Shown: one piece after another, positions 6,981 to 7,237 of the stretch
How positions within the stretch are numbered: position 1 is the first letter of the stretch
Layout of the letters: every line of letters begins with the position of its first letter
The notes under the pieces: model-generated
The model's database searches: none
The model's input: only the letters and a program-made list of their open reading frames with translations
Told to the model about the DNA's origin: nothing
Made by a program: the position numbers and the translations under genes
Assembly (NCBI GenBank): GCA_913058195.1
Contig: CAJXPP010000108.1
Location: 1-7,237, forward strand
Source: an uncultured Gammaproteobacteria bacterium
GTDB lineage: Bacteria > Pseudomonadota > Gammaproteobacteria > Nitrosococcales > Methylophagaceae
Direction of reading: 5' to 3'
DNA length: 7,237 bases

Positions 6981-7197
6981 ATGTTCAACCGAATAAGTAA
7001 GATATTACTCACAGTCGTAGCCTTTGGTTTTACGAGTATGAGTCTAACTGTAAATGCTGAAACGCCTGCAGAACCTTTATGGCCAACGTTAAAAACAGTC
7101 TACTTTGGCGATAGGTCAATCCGTGAGGATGCGACCGATTTATTAACAATTGAAGCCCCGAAGCGTGCTGAAGATGCGGCAATTGTTCCCATTTCAG
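6981..7197 (+). CDS. SoxYZ-like carrier protein, quinoprotein-associated, C-terminus missing
   Basis: Only the first 72 codons remain before the right adapter. I chose the ATG at 6981 because GGAG (6970-6973) is seven bases upstream and the product then begins with a clean signal peptide (MFNRISKILLTVVAF..., cleavage likely after VNA at 26). An in-frame ATG at 6963 would add six residues. The mature start, EPLWPTLKTVYFGDRSI (31-47) and then LTIEAPKRAEDAAIVPIS (55-72), strongly resembles the fused SoxY-SoxZ-like proteins that accompany quinoprotein dehydrogenases. In thiosulfate oxidation SoxYZ carries sulfur intermediates on a C-terminal Cys arm; that part is cut off here, so the presence of the Cys arm cannot be judged. 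It follows the zinc hydrolase gene by 22 bases. Reading on into the adapter adds the false tail SYTHLRAHETR. Confidence 0.87.
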
Positions 7198-7237
7198 CTG
7201 TCTCTTATACACATCTCCGAGCCCACGAGACTAGGCA
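7198..7237 (-). other. Nextera/Tn5 sequencing adapter and index at right end (artefact)
   Basis: Bases 7198-7216 are the Tn5 mosaic end in reverse (CTGTCTCTTATACACATCT), followed by the rest of the Nextera read-2 adapter to 7231. The final TAGGCA matches the start of the Nextera i7 index N706 as I recall it (TAGGCATG). This is library sequence, and genomic DNA stops at about 7197. Confidence 0.98.

Noticed and set aside
7030..7212. Minus-strand open frame of 60 residues beginning MYKRQ
   Set aside because: It starts with GTG inside the adapter, is antisense to the SoxYZ-like gene, and MYKRQ is the translation of the mosaic end.
1..7237. Perfect 28-bp terminal inverted repeats suggesting a transposon or linear element
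   Set aside because: They are Nextera adapter containing the engineered Tn5 mosaic end; no transposase gene or target-site duplication is present.

Overview
This 7.2-kb piece is AT-rich DNA that most likely comes from a gammaproteobacterial methylotroph, possibly Methylophaga-like and marine. That assignment rests on gene content and general protein character, not on a database search. Both ends are artificial. Bases 1-28 and 7198-7237 are Illumina Nextera (Tn5) adapter, the right copy running on into index bases, so the genomic insert is about 29-7197 and the first and last genes are cut by library ends.

Layout, left to right. A truncated minus-strand gene (29-594) encodes an exported protein of unknown function. 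It diverges from a plus-strand DUF302-type lipoprotein (692-1153). Convergent with the lipoprotein is a minus-strand gene (1170-2417) for a XoxJ-type periplasmic binding protein fused to a C-terminal c-type cytochrome. Upstream of that, beyond a strong intrinsic terminator (2469-2497), lies a minus-strand lanthanide-type methanol dehydrogenase, xoxF (2546-4324), with a 210-bp leader carrying a plausible promoter and inverted repeats. A housekeeping glutamyl-tRNA synthetase gene, gltX (4535-5938, minus), follows. Divergent from gltX is a plus-strand pair: an exported zinc metallo-beta-lactamase-fold hydrolase (6014-6958) and a truncated SoxYZ-like carrier gene (6981-7197).

Apart from gltX, nearly everything encodes an exported protein, and together they form a periplasmic alcohol-oxidation module. 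XoxF (PQQ plus lanthanide) would oxidise methanol, the XoxJ-cytochrome fusion would dock to it and take electrons, and the SoxYZ-like carrier with its zinc hydrolase matches the poorly understood 'quinoprotein relay' set that accompanies such dehydrogenases. The relay chemistry is unproven. The DUF302 lipoprotein and the unknown exported protein are candidate accessory parts by location only. No separate xoxG, PQQ synthesis genes, tRNA, rRNA, CRISPR or natural mobile element was found. No gene-free stretch exceeds 300 bases; the longest is the xoxF leader.
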